From: Neopestalotiopsis rosae
Taxonomy: Eukaryota > Ascomycota > Sordariomycetes > Amphisphaeriales > Sporocadaceae
Reading direction: 5' to 3'
Assembly: GCA_023078685.1 (NCBI GenBank)
Contig: JALGAS010000004.1
Coordinates: forward strand, 3,472,001-3,536,000
DNA: 64,000 nt
The notes below the pieces were generated by a model. That model saw only the letters and a program-made list of their open reading frames with translations. It was not told the DNA's origin and did no database searches. This document shows, in pieces, positions 23,601-33,282 of the stretch (within the stretch, counting starts at the first letter, position 1; every line of letters starts with the position of its first letter). A program made the position numbers and the translations under genes.

Positions 23601-24235
23601 TAGATGAGAAAGACTGCGCTGAGATATCAAACGTGTATGAAGAGGCACTTGAGTTGATGCGACGCGTGCTGGATCGAAGGACCGAAATCCTTGGCAAAGA
23701 TTCCGGCTGGACCTTGGTTGCCAAAGCCAACTACGGGCGCATTCTATCAAAGTGTGGCCGATTTGCAGAAGCGGAGGAGATTATGTGCAAATCTCTCAAG
23801 ACTGCGGAGGAAAACCATGGAGAGAACCATCTTGCCGTACTAGCGGGAAAGTGCTGGTATGGACAAGTTCTCCTGGACAACGGGCATTTGGAAAAAGCTG
23901 GGCAATATTTTGAACAAGCATCCAGGATTGAACATTATGCCAAAGCTGCCCACGATGATGGAGAACACCCCGATCGGATCATGGCAGTCTGGTTGCATGT
24001 CCGATGTTTGCAGAAGCAGGAACGATATGACGTTGCATTGCAGCTTTGTGAGGAATTGAAGGCAAATATCCCCAGGATTGGAGGCAAAGGATACGGGACC
24101 AATCACAGGTTCGCCCAGTTATTGCCTGGGATTATTGAAGATATCAGAAAGCAAAAAGCGCGCAGCCCAACTGCACTTGGTGGACAGCCTTCTGTCGTGA
24201 AGCGATCACCATATGAAGCCGAAGCAGGAGGATGA
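20640..24235 (+). CDS. NLR-like STAND protein: helical N-domain, NB-ARC, TPR repeats
   Basis: Exons join(20640..21268, 21343..23368, 23423..24235) give 1155 residues; both introns end CTAG and keep frame. Residues 1-~215 are mostly helical with no enzyme motif seen. The NB-ARC core has the P-loop GMPGSGKS (284-291), Walker B WLLIVDNADD (~352-361), sensor-like GSILVTTRNP, a GLPL-type block HYLPLALLHAGRAI and an MHD-like MHPLVHQWL. The C-terminal third carries tetratricopeptide repeats ending in the conserved NLGPKHPAT/DKHPEVFK type. Such proteins bind ATP, oligomerise on ligand sensing and control heterokaryon incompatibility or immune-like cell death in fungi; the ligand is unknown. The start is ATG 20640; an upstream GTG is ignored. 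It lies 409 bp before a SNF2-like gene on the same strand. Confidence 0.9.
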
Positions 24236-24644
24236 ATGGCGACAAGAAACATGAAATTCCAGAGACAACGGCCTTTTAACCTTGCAACAATGAATAATGA
24301 CAAATGCATTGTAGGCACAAGGACAAGTAGGTAGGTACGTATCTACTTCCGTCGAGAAATGCTTTGTGTGGCCTTCGTGGCGTTCATTGCTCGCTACTGT
24401 GTGAATGCGACGAGAGAACAAGACCTTTGGTGGGATTCGACATTTCTTGTATCGGCTATTTGTTCATAAAGTTCCTAGATTGAATCGTTTGCACGTCGGG
24501 CATCGTCTATAAATACGATCCGCATGAATGGGCAAGTTGACGATTCTCTTTGCTCATCATATCGAACTATCCAACTGAGATCCATCACGAATAATACCCG
24601 AAATTTTCAACAACGTTCAAATTACAAAGCCTAGGCAGGTAAAT
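24236..24644. other. Intergenic between NLR and SNF2-like genes
   Basis: 409 bp containing the 3' end of the NLR gene and the promoter of the SNF2-like gene. No gene is seen. Confidence 0.5.
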
Positions 24645-27600
24645 ATGGCTAGTAAGCAAGTCGAAAGATGGGAGTTCAAGGAAGAGGACTACAACCGGCT
24701 TCTAAAATCAATCGACAGACTCTATCAAGGCCCGGATCTGGGCAATATCATGATAATTTTGAGAGTGGACGAGAAAACCTCAAGGAGGACTTTAATGTCT
24801 GATTACATAAAACCAAATGCCAGCGGTCGGACAGCGTCTGACTACGAATGGGCTGAACTTGGCGAGTGGCTTCTAGAGCAGTCGGGACGTCCATTCCCGA
24901 AACACTTTGACGTCTTCGGATGGGCTAAGCCCAAGGAGATAACTTATACATTGGACCTCCCCACGAAAGGCGAACTCACCTCAAGAGGAAATCAAGGAAA
25001 TCACTATCTTCGGGTGCTCCTTGCACTCATTAGCAAAGGCACACTCACTTTGCCCACATTGAAAGAGAATGGACTGCTGTTCCTGGAGTTACAGGATCCA
25101 GAACATCCAGTATCACATGAAGCATACGTTCCGTGGGATAAAGTAGAATCTGAAGAGTTCTCCTTTGATCCCGCGGCCCCTAGGAAGCCAACGTCCTCAG
25201 AGAAGGGGAAGCAGCCAGTGACCCCGACAAAGAAAAATCAAACGGGTCCGCCACCAGATCCGGGTTCAAGGGGTTCCACTATTGATAATCCTGTTGATAT
25301 CGAAGATGACGAAGAAAATCCAGATCCTTCCGATGAATCAAGCCCAGGAAATAATCAAGATAAGGGAAAGGGAAAGGAAGGCGAAGACTCCAACCCGTTT
25401 GACTCAAGCATAGGCGGATCTGGCGGTGGGTCTGCCGGCGGATCTGAAGTGGGTGGTTCGTCATCCAAAAAGCATGAACAAAACGAGCAGGCCATGATCG
25501 AAGCGATTGGTATCCGCCCAAAATTGGAGGACGATACCTTTTGGCGTCATGTGTGCGAGTTTTTTATGAAAGACACGACCGACCTGGACAACACTGCCAA
25601 CGCAAGTTTCAGGATTCCAGGCTTGGAGGTGGAGCTCTTCGCCTACCAGGCGGCAATGGTTCTGTGGGTGCTCATTCGCTATCCCGACGCAGCGATCAGT
25701 GCGGCGGGCATAGCGGACCAGATGGGACTGGGTAAAACGTTCATGTGCATTGCCACAATGGTCATTTTCAACCACGTCTGCGAGGCCAAACATGACGTGG
25801 AATCGAATGGAAAGCTCATGGGTCGACGACACCTCGGAATCGAAGCTCCCCCTGGTAGTATGTGCCCGTCGCAGACGCAGGTGACAGCAATACATGGAAT
25901 CCAATGCCCATGTGTTCGAGGTTCCTGGTCACAGAGAATAGCTGACGCGATACATGATCTTCCTTCGGTGATTATCGTTCCCCCTAAACTTCTGACGGTG
26001 TGGATTGAAGAGTGGGAGAAATTTGTAGACCCTGCCGGCGGCATGCAACTGCGTGTACAACACAAGGACTACGTCAAGCATTCAAAGTATGGATTAGTGG
26101 ATTTGGTCCAGTTGGTCCAGTTTGCCAGTTCAGTTGACAATGTCATCACAGATAAAGCGTATGCTGTAGCAAAAAGGAAACACGTCACTCAGCGAAACGG
26201 TTTTCAGGGAGGTAGCTCTCGCGTCATCCTCGCGTCAAGTGCTACTGCAGAGAAACTGTTGGATCCATTCGATGCACCCAAGAGACGTCTCAAAAATGAT
26301 GATGGTGAAAACGTTTTGGCAACTGAGAACAAGTTGGCTTGTTCTTTTGTCTTTTTCGACGAGATGCACGACTACCGCGGTGGAAGCATAACTGACAAAA
26401 CTTCACCCTTCAGATTCCTCGAAAAGGTTGCTTTGAACAATTCTGGGCCGACAATGGCCGTTTGCGTATCAGGCAGCATGTTGACTATGGGTCCCGAGGC
26501 CTGGGGCCCGATGGTCCATTACATATTTCGTTCGAGCAACAGACCGCCGAGTACTGTCAGTTTTGCGAGCCTTACGAGGGAGAATTATTACTCTGGATTC
26601 CCCGAACTTGTGGCCGCCTGGAAGTATGTTAGCCAGAGGCTGGGCACACCAGACGCTGAAAACGATGAGAAATACAACAACAGTCTCAACCGTCTCAAGA
26701 GGATATGCAAAGACATGTTCCCCAAGTTGATCATCAAACGAACGCAGACTGATACATTCCGGGGGGCTAAGTTATTTGAACCCCCCACGGTTACTAAGAT
26801 CCGCACGGGGCTGGAACTTGAGCCAGGAGGTACCCAACGTTGCATTGCACGCCTGTGCAGAAACGTTCGAACGTTCCTGGAAAACGGCGACCATGACACC
26901 GAGGTATTGTATAAGCAAGCTAAAGCGCTTAAGGGACCAGTACAAAAACACTGTGGCAACCATTACTACACCTTGATGGAGGCGACATCGTATCCGTTCA
27001 TAGCTCGCTTGCAAACGGTCTTCAGAGAAAAAAGCTTTAACGCAGAAAAAGTGCAGAAAACTGCACTTCAGTATACAAGGCTGTTCGACCTGCAGCAAAC
27101 AGACCGTCGGAAGCTTTTGGGATGTTTTCGGGATACTCCTATTTGGGAATACCGGAAGCATATTGCTACGAAATCGCCAAAGTATATGCACTTGGAACGT
27201 CTTGTGCAGGAATTAAGAACTTTGAAGTCAGCCCCAGCCGGGGAGCAACCCGACAAAGGACCGGCGGACGGGAGCAATGTTCGTCATATGGTGATATTCA
27301 CCGAAACTCCCCTCGCTGCGCTTATCACAGCCATGTCCTTGACTTCTAGTTTTCGAGATATAGATGTTCTCCTTTTCCACGGAGATCTGCCAATGACATC
27401 AACGGTGAAAAAACACCCGCATCATTCAAGAGAGGCGTTCATTGAGTATTTCCACCAGGATTGCTCAGAGGGTGACAACAACAAAATTCTCGTCGGCACG
27501 TACAGCTTGCTGTCCACGGGCCTCAACCTTCAGCTCCGGGCGTCTTCTGCCGTCTTCATGGACGTGGCAACAGAAACCCTCCGCGAGCAAAGCGCCGGCC

Positions 27601-27896
27601 GTTTTCAACGCCTAGGTCAGCGGCAACCAGTCACGATCCACGAACTGTATAGTCTGGGAAATCTATTTGAAGCCCACCGTATGAAAGCCATACAGGATCT
27701 CCACGACGCACCGTCGCTTCATTCCCTTTGGAGTATGGGCCACCGCTTGAAATGGAGCAAATTTCATAAAGACGAAAAGGATGAATCTGATTACGAAGAG
27801 GATGAATCTGATTCTGGAAGCGGCAAGGGAGAGATGGTACGTCTTGAACGAGGATTCTCTCCAGAATCTGGCTTGACCGCACTCAGTTCCGCCTGA
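24645..27896 (+). CDS. SNF2-family helicase-like ATPase
   Basis: Intronless, 1083 residues, superfamily 2 DNA translocase. Residues 1-~180 are a novel N-domain, and ~180-275 are low complexity (Pro/Ser/Gly, acidic) and probably disordered. The ATPase core has motif I GIADQMGLGKT (Lys at 364), motif Ia VIIVPPKLLTVWIEEWEKF, a DEMH box at ~572-575 in place of the usual DEAH/DEGH, SGSMLTMGPEAWG as motif III, and in the C-terminal lobe VGTYSLLSTGLNLQ (motif V) and QSAGRFQRLGQRQPV (motif VI). A Cys-containing insert (MCPSQTQVTAIHGIQCPC) separates motifs I and Ia. It ends with an acidic EDESDSGSG tail. It likely acts in the nucleus on chromatin or DNA, target unknown. The lack of introns and variable N-domain are common in lineage-specific fungal SNF2 paralogues. 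Confidence 0.88.
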   Translation: MASKQVERWEFKEEDYNRLLKSIDRLYQGPDLGNIMIILRVDEKTSRRTLMSDYIKPNASGRTASDYEWAELGEWLLEQSGRPFPKHFDVFGWAKPKEITYTLDLPTKGELTSRGNQGNHYLRVLLALISKGTLTLPTLKENGLLFLELQDPEHPVSHEAYVPWDKVESEEFSFDPAAPRKPTSSEKGKQPVTPTKKNQTGPPPDPGSRGSTIDNPVDIEDDEENPDPSDESSPGNNQDKGKGKEGEDSNPFDSSIGGSGGGSAGGSEVGGSSSKKHEQNEQAMIEAIGIRPKLEDDTFWRHVCEFFMKDTTDLDNTANASFRIPGLEVELFAYQAAMVLWVLIRYPDAAISAAGIADQMGLGKTFMCIATMVIFNHVCEAKHDVESNGKLMGRRHLGIEAPPGSMCPSQTQVTAIHGIQCPCVRGSWSQRIADAIHDLPSVIIVPPKLLTVWIEEWEKFVDPAGGMQLRVQHKDYVKHSKYGLVDLVQLVQFASSVDNVITDKAYAVAKRKHVTQRNGFQGGSSRVILASSATAEKLLDPFDAPKRRLKNDDGENVLATENKLACSFVFFDEMHDYRGGSITDKTSPFRFLEKVALNNSGPTMAVCVSGSMLTMGPEAWGPMVHYIFRSSNRPPSTVSFASLTRENYYSGFPELVAAWKYVSQRLGTPDAENDEKYNNSLNRLKRICKDMFPKLIIKRTQTDTFRGAKLFEPPTVTKIRTGLELEPGGTQRCIARLCRNVRTFLENGDHDTEVLYKQAKALKGPVQKHCGNHYYTLMEATSYPFIARLQTVFREKSFNAEKVQKTALQYTRLFDLQQTDRRKLLGCFRDTPIWEYRKHIATKSPKYMHLERLVQELRTLKSAPAGEQPDKGPADGSNVRHMVIFTETPLAALITAMSLTSSFRDIDVLLFHGDLPMTSTVKKHPHHSREAFIEYFHQDCSEGDNNKILVGTYSLLSTGLNLQLRASSAVFMDVATETLREQSAGRFQRLGQRQPVTIHELYSLGNLFEAHRMKAIQDLHDAPSLHSLWSMGHRLKWSKFHKDEKDESDYEEDESDSGSGKGEMVRLERGFSPESGLTALSSA

Positions 27897-28546
27897 TCCT
27901 ACACCTTGAAGTGACCCACCCAAGGACTTATATAGCCGCGAAAGAGCTTTGCAAGGTATCTAGGATTGCAAGAAGCCAGCAGGCGAACCACAAAGCTAGC
28001 TACAGCAAGTGCCCATTATGGTAAATAGATGTTAAAATAGATCGGACATTAGGATCTAGTCCTTGTCTCTCTGAACAGGCTGAGTCATTCAATCTGAATT
28101 AATGCAGGCCGCCTGGCGGCTCTAGAAACCATTTAGCTCGTATGCGCTTTGCATGACAACTCGTCTCATAATTGCATTTGTCCTTATCAAGACCACGAAC
28201 TAAATGCGTAGTGTAGCGCCAAAACTCGCGCGCGGGGTCATTGCGCCTTGCCGATGACATTGTAATCCACATGGGTACTTACGAGGTTAGTCCTTTATCC
28301 AAAATAGCAGCTTACCCGCGCCACATGTGTACTACCTAGTTGACCGTATCATATAAGAAGTATTCTCTTGTTGCAGTTTGAGGGACCCTCGCTCTCTGTT
28401 GCCTTCATATACACAACATATTATTTCTAATTTCATCTTGTACATAAGTCGCCCACCAATCAAGCGGATAGACTTGAACATTGCAACGTTGAGGCACCGA
28501 TATACACAGACATAAACAAACACCACATCATACAAATATATCAACA
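27897..28546. other. Intergenic, no gene seen
   Basis: 3' end of the SNF2-like gene and promoter of the PLP enzyme gene. No further features were recognised. Confidence 0.5.
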
Positions 28547-29488
28547 ATGGCACCAGGGGTGGCAGAGAATGCCCTGGGCATGATTGGCAACACGCCGATC
28601 TTGAGGCTGAAGCGCGTTGTGCCAGAAGGCGCCGCCGAGGTCTACATTAAGATGGAGAGCATGAACCCGACGGGCTCGTACAAGGACAGAATGGCCCGCT
28701 CCATTGTCGAGGAGGCCGAGAGGCGGGGAGACCTAAAGGCCGGCATGACGATTGTCGAGGCGACGGGCGGCAGTACGGGCTCGTCGCTGGCCTACGTGTG
28801 CGCCGTCAAGGGCTACAAGTTCGAGGCCGTGTGCTCCGAGATCTTCGCCCTCGAGAAGCTGCGCACCATGACGGCCCTCGGCGCGGGGCTGACGCTGGTC
28901 AACAGCCCCTCGGGCAAGCTCACCCCGGACCTGTTCCCCCGGATCAAGGACAAGGCGCGCGAGCTGGCCGAGACGCCCGGCTTTTACGCTGCCGACCAGT
29001 TCAACAACCGCGACGCCCTCGTCGGCTACGCGCACCTCGGAAACGAGCTCCTGGAGCAGCTGCCCAACGGTATCGACGCCTTTTGCGCGGCCGTCGGCGG
29101 CGCGGGCATGCTCATGGGCGTGTCCAAGGTGCTCAAGCCAAAGCTGCCGCAGTGCAAGGTGGTCGTCCTGGAGCCCGCCTCCTCGCCCTACATAACCGAG
29201 GGCCGGGCCGGGACCCACGGCGTCGAGGGCGTCGGCAACGCCTTCAAGCTGCCGCTGCTCGAGGACGACCTGTGGGACGAGGCCCGGGCGATCGACGAGC
29301 AAGAGGCGCGCGCCATGTGCCGGCGGCTCGCCAAGGAGGAGGGGATCCTGGTGGGGACCTCGACCGGCCTGAACGTGGTCGCCGCTATCAAGCTGGCGGC
29401 CGAACTAGGACCTGGAAAGACGGTTGTAACCGTTGCCTGCGATACTGGCCTCAAGTACATGAGCGGGCCACTGTTCACGGACAGCTGA
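28547..29488 (+). CDS. Cysteine-synthase-like PLP-dependent enzyme
   Basis: Intronless, 313 residues, fold type II PLP enzyme of the O-acetylserine sulfhydrylase / cystathionine β-synthase group. The Schiff-base lysine is in NPTGSYKDRMA (Lys ~47), the phosphate loop reads GGAGMLMGV, and the C-terminal TSTGLN aligns with the PLP pyridine-binding region. The substrate loop is unusual: EATGGSTGSSLA where OASS has TSGNTG, so the Asn that grips the α-carboxylate is replaced. It therefore probably belongs to a side branch acting on another amino acid or thiol rather than being the housekeeping cysteine synthase. There is no N-terminal targeting peptide. The coding region is much more GC-rich than its flanks. 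Confidence 0.88.
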   Translation: MAPGVAENALGMIGNTPILRLKRVVPEGAAEVYIKMESMNPTGSYKDRMARSIVEEAERRGDLKAGMTIVEATGGSTGSSLAYVCAVKGYKFEAVCSEIFALEKLRTMTALGAGLTLVNSPSGKLTPDLFPRIKDKARELAETPGFYAADQFNNRDALVGYAHLGNELLEQLPNGIDAFCAAVGGAGMLMGVSKVLKPKLPQCKVVVLEPASSPYITEGRAGTHGVEGVGNAFKLPLLEDDLWDEARAIDEQEARAMCRRLAKEEGILVGTSTGLNVVAAIKLAAELGPGKTVVTVACDTGLKYMSGPLFTDS

Positions 29489-29877
29489 AGGGATTATTGA
29501 AGAGGAGCCGAAACATGCATAGATATTTGGGTGTATACACAAGACACGACGTTATACCATAGAAAGATTCATAGCGACAAATTGGGACATTTTTTTTCAT
29601 TTCTACCAATTAGCTTGTAGCGCATGTTCAGAGTGCTGTGGGTGAGTTGATTTGACTGGCGGGGACTGTGGTACGCTATAACTGCGACACTGCAGGTGTG
29701 CCAACCGGGAATGATCAGCAGCGGCCGCGTCCAGCGATGCAGCATGGACAGAAGGTGTCATTCGGGTATCACAATACATACATTGATGGCATGTAGAATA
29801 TTTTCCTTTCGAGCTCCAGATAATGTCGCTGATGGGCTATGCGAACCTTGCAGCAGCGCTTCTGCTTATCATGTCTA
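29489..29877. other. Intergenic between convergent genes
   Basis: 3' regions of the PLP enzyme and the MFS transporter. No gene is seen. Confidence 0.5.
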
Positions 29878-31234
29878 CTAGAAACGTGAAATGGTCCATC
29901 CTCCTGCGACACCCCGAGCAATGCAGAAAGCGACGAACGCGGCAAGATAAAAGGCCCCTGCAAATACAATCAGACCCTTATACGATCCGCCCCAAGCCTC
30001 TAATATCGTCCCAGCAATGGGTATCCCTATCAGGGCCCCAAAACTGGACATGAAAAAGGCAGTGCCATTGCGTTTACCATAGTCCTTCATGTCGCATACC
30101 TGAGAGACACAGACTGGAGTGAGACTAATGGCGGCTCCGGACCAGAACCCGAACAGCACAGTGAACGCGGTTGTTAGTGCTCTGCTGTCATGCGCGTTGA
30201 GCCACATCCCCAGGATGCACGCGGCGCAGATCCCCGCCGTTGCGCACATGGTGTTGAAGACGCCAATACGGTCTGCCAAGTAGCCTGGGAGAGCTCTGCC
30301 CGGCACAGCTCCTGCATTGAGCAGACAATTGAGCAGCAGCGCATCAGTCGATTCGAACCCATTGTGAAGAGCATACAAGGAAATGTACGAATATGGAATA
30401 AAGACTGCAAACTCAATGAGAAAGATTGCCAGGGTAGTCGTCGCGAACTTTACATCACGCAGGGCCTTGAGATCAATGGCTGCGCCGCCTTTGGCATTGT
30501 CTGGTAGTCGCTTGCGCAGGGTCAGGCAAGCGACGCTCATGGTCATGGCACAAATCAGCGCGACTATGCGAATGGCCCAGGGAAAGCCGATCTTCGGAGT
30601 GCAGTAGAGTATAATCAGCGGGAAGCCGACGCCCCCCAGACCGCCAGCAGTGCAAGCGAGCCCGGTCGCAAAGGCCCTGCGGCGCTCGAACCAGTGGCCT
30701 ATGGCTGCTAGGCTCGGGTTGAAGAGCAGCGAGGCGGAAATCCCGCCGAGCACGCCAAAGGAGAGGAAGATTTGGTAGAATTCTTTGACACTGATTAGTC
30801 ATATTACACATATTTTATCTCTTCATATATACAAGGGACTACGGTACCCGTAGAAAAGCTCAGACAAATGAGTGCTGCAATAATGCCGATTCCACCTGGG
30901 ACAATGACAAGTCGAATGTCATGGGCATCAACAATGGGTCCTACCGCGGTCCCGGAGTTAGCGCAAGGTTCTGGTTTCGGCACCGAAAGAGTGACGCTAT
31001 GTACTGACCGACTTGGGCGCCACAAAAATAGAGAAAAAAGGCATAGCAACTAAAAATCCAACCAATTTTTGACTCTGGCATCCCCTTGAGCTGGTTCTCG
31101 GATATGAGAGCCTGCAATACGGCCAATGTGTTGAGTAGACCCATGGATGGAATCATTGCGCACCACGCGCCGAGAACGACCAGCCATGCTTTTCGGCCGC
31201 CGTCAGGATACGGATGTGTACTTTCAACATGCAT
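29878..31234 (-). CDS. MFS transporter, monocarboxylate-permease-like
   Basis: Exons complement(29878..30782, 30848..30940, 31009..31234) give 407 residues. The protein opens with a short cytosolic tail (MHVESTHPYPDGGRKAWLVVLGAW), where the DGGxxAWxVV signature marks fungal monocarboxylate-porter (MCT) homologues. About 12 membrane helices follow, including GGISASLLFNPSLAAIGHWF and GLACTAGGLGGVGFPLI. GHWFERRRAFATGLA is the loop 4-5 motif of the family. Fungal members move small carboxylates, riboflavin or secondary metabolites, and the substrate cannot be assigned here. The second intron uses a less common AAAG acceptor, chosen because it restores the conserved EFYQIFLSFG block. Plasma membrane is the likely location. 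Confidence 0.88.
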
Positions 31235-31802
31235 CCCTTTCCTTTGTGCTATCAACGAGAGCACGCACCCGGATTCAAGCCAAGGATTAAAGAAACTCAA
31301 AAGCTTGACCAGAGACCCGGATACAGTAGGATCAATTGAGACGAGTAGTGCAATTTGAAGCCAAGAATCATTTGAGGGGATGTCTCAGTGATAGGGTAAG
31401 TTTTTATGTAAGGCGGCCTAAAGGTCCGCGGAGACTTGCAATGTTGACGATGAAAGAAACTGGCCTGACCGGCAGCGTTGGATACCGGTGCGCTATGCGC
31501 ATCCAACCCACTGCGGGCTCGCCCGCTATGGGCTAAAGCAACAGTGGATACTGTCCACCTCTGGCCGGTCTTGGGGCGTTGAATCACTAACAGTAACTGT
31601 TTGAGTCACCAGAAACCGGTTTAGCTCATGCGAAGGGATTTCGCTGATTGAGTTCAGTAGGGAGTTTCACCACAGGTATTCTTCTACTTTATACTATTGT
31701 GTAAAAGTACGTATGCTGGTCATGTGAACTTGCATTTGCAAGATCGATCAAGAGCAGAATACCTGAGTGATACATTCGTCGGGAGCGAACATCATTGTCC
31801 AT
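31235..31802. other. Intergenic, no gene seen
   Basis: Promoter of the MFS gene and the 3' region of the GH18-like gene. Nothing else was recognised. Confidence 0.5.
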
Positions 31803-32663
31803 CTATGGGAAAACGCTCTTCAGTACAGAACCGTACTCAGTATATGACGATCCCATCTTCTCGATATCATAATCATTCCAGTAGCCACCTCCGTCCAAGG
31901 CACTTGCCGAATTCCAACTGGTGAACTGGGTCTTCATTTGCGCGGGCGTCTTGCCGTACGATGGCTTGGAGTCGTTGATGACCCAGAGAATCGGCACCAC
32001 CTTCATGCCCAAGGTAGTCTGCCAGCTCGCCGGGTTGTTGCCGGCGCCCCCGTCGTAGCACTGCAGGTAGGCCCGGTCCAGGAGCGCGCCGAGCTGCGAC
32101 TTGAGCGACGCCCAGAAGCTCGAGGCCGTGTACGGCGCAATGGTGTACTTGTAGCCAATCTGGCCCAGCATCTGCGCAAACTTGACCGTGCTCGAGACGT
32201 CGTAGATGGACTCGTCGTCGTTGTTGACGGCGTCCAGGGTCCAGGCCGCCTTGAGCGCGGCAAAGTTCTTGTACAGCCGCGTGCCCGAGCCCGTGCCGGG
32301 GCTGGCCACGAGGGCGGCCACGTTGTTCGAGTTCATACAGATCTCGACCCGGTTGACGCCCGTCCCGCTGGCCGTCTTGAAGCCGCGGACCTTGGCCGAC
32401 AGCGCGTCGCCGCCGACGTAGGTACCGTTGGAGGCGACGAGGACGTCTGAGCTGCCCGCCGTGTTGGAGTAGTACATGATGTCTCCGTTTTCGAGGATGC
32501 CGACGCCAAACATGATCAGGGTGTTGAAGCCAGATGTCTCAATGGCTGTGGTATTCGAAACCATGACATCTTTGAAGAGAAAGATGCTCCTAATGCCTGC
32601 AGCTACGACATGTTGGGCAAAGAAATTGAAAAGGAGAAATCTTGTAACTGTATAAAGCTGCAT
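31803..32663 (-). CDS. Secreted GH18-like TIM-barrel protein with altered catalytic motif
   Basis: Intronless, 286 residues from ATG 32663. An N-terminal hydrophobic stretch (MQLYTVTRFLLFNFFAQHVV) looks like a signal peptide. The body reads as a β/α barrel: FNTLIMFGVGI, VNRVEICMNS, AAWTLDAVNNDDESIYD, YLQCYDGGAGN, VVPILWVIND and GGYWNDYDIEKM. The fourth strand resembles the GH18 catalytic DxxDxDxE motif but reads D-x-x-N-N-D-D-E. The acidic pair is kept while the second Asp is Asn, so activity may differ or be lost. Homologues are often labelled coagulation factor 5/8 type or chitinase-like; I rely on the barrel pattern only. It is likely extracellular. The C-terminal two thirds are GC-rich. 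Confidence 0.65.
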   Translation of the reverse strand: MQLYTVTRFLLFNFFAQHVVAAGIRSIFLFKDVMVSNTTAIETSGFNTLIMFGVGILENGDIMYYSNTAGSSDVLVASNGTYVGGDALSAKVRGFKTASGTGVNRVEICMNSNNVAALVASPGTGSGTRLYKNFAALKAAWTLDAVNNDDESIYDVSSTVKFAQMLGQIGYKYTIAPYTASSFWASLKSQLGALLDRAYLQCYDGGAGNNPASWQTTLGMKVVPILWVINDSKPSYGKTPAQMKTQFTSWNSASALDGGGYWNDYDIEKMGSSYTEYGSVLKSVFP

Positions 32664-33282
32664 TGTCCCGGTTACTCCTTTGCAAACTTGCGACACGTTG
32701 TTGATAAGCTCATATCAATCAATATGAACATTTTTCCTCGTGGCGGGCGGTGGTTTTTATCATCCTTGGAAGATTGAAGAAGTGACCCTTTGGAGCTTCT
32801 ACCGGCTATGGGAACGTTACAGCTCCGCCAAGACTAGCACACTCACAATCAATGTTGGCGATCTCCAGTGATACGAGCTCATGCATAAGAACCGGGCGGC
32901 TAAAGTAGCATCGCTGGTATCAACTCCACCAGTCATACTCGATCAGGCACACTAGTTCTTGATATGCCTTCCTGACATGATCTCTAATGCCACCCAAGCC
33001 TTCTCCAAAAAGCTCCATTGACTGGGGTCCAGCGAACATTATCATGTGGTTATGGTTACATGATCATCCAACAAGCTAACTTTATTTAAGCTATCTGCAA
33101 AGCTACTGTATGTTTCGCGTCGTTATTTGGGTAAGTCTCTATTGACGACACAGATTAATGCTCGTAGCATTTCACTGACTTGAGAACAATGGCCTCCCAA
33201 AGCAATGAGATGTCATTATCATAGCTATAGTTTGTGCACCCAGGATCACAATTCCGTACTGTCGGCAATTACTTCGGCTAAG
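32664..33282. other. Intergenic, no gene seen
   Basis: Promoter of the GH18-like gene and the 3' region of the HET gene. No coding signal is seen. Confidence 0.5.

Noticed and set aside
28733..29562. Long open frames antisense and frame-shifted to the PLP enzyme gene
   Set aside because: Shadows caused by the high third-position GC of the real gene; they are Arg/Ala/Gly-rich and motif-free.
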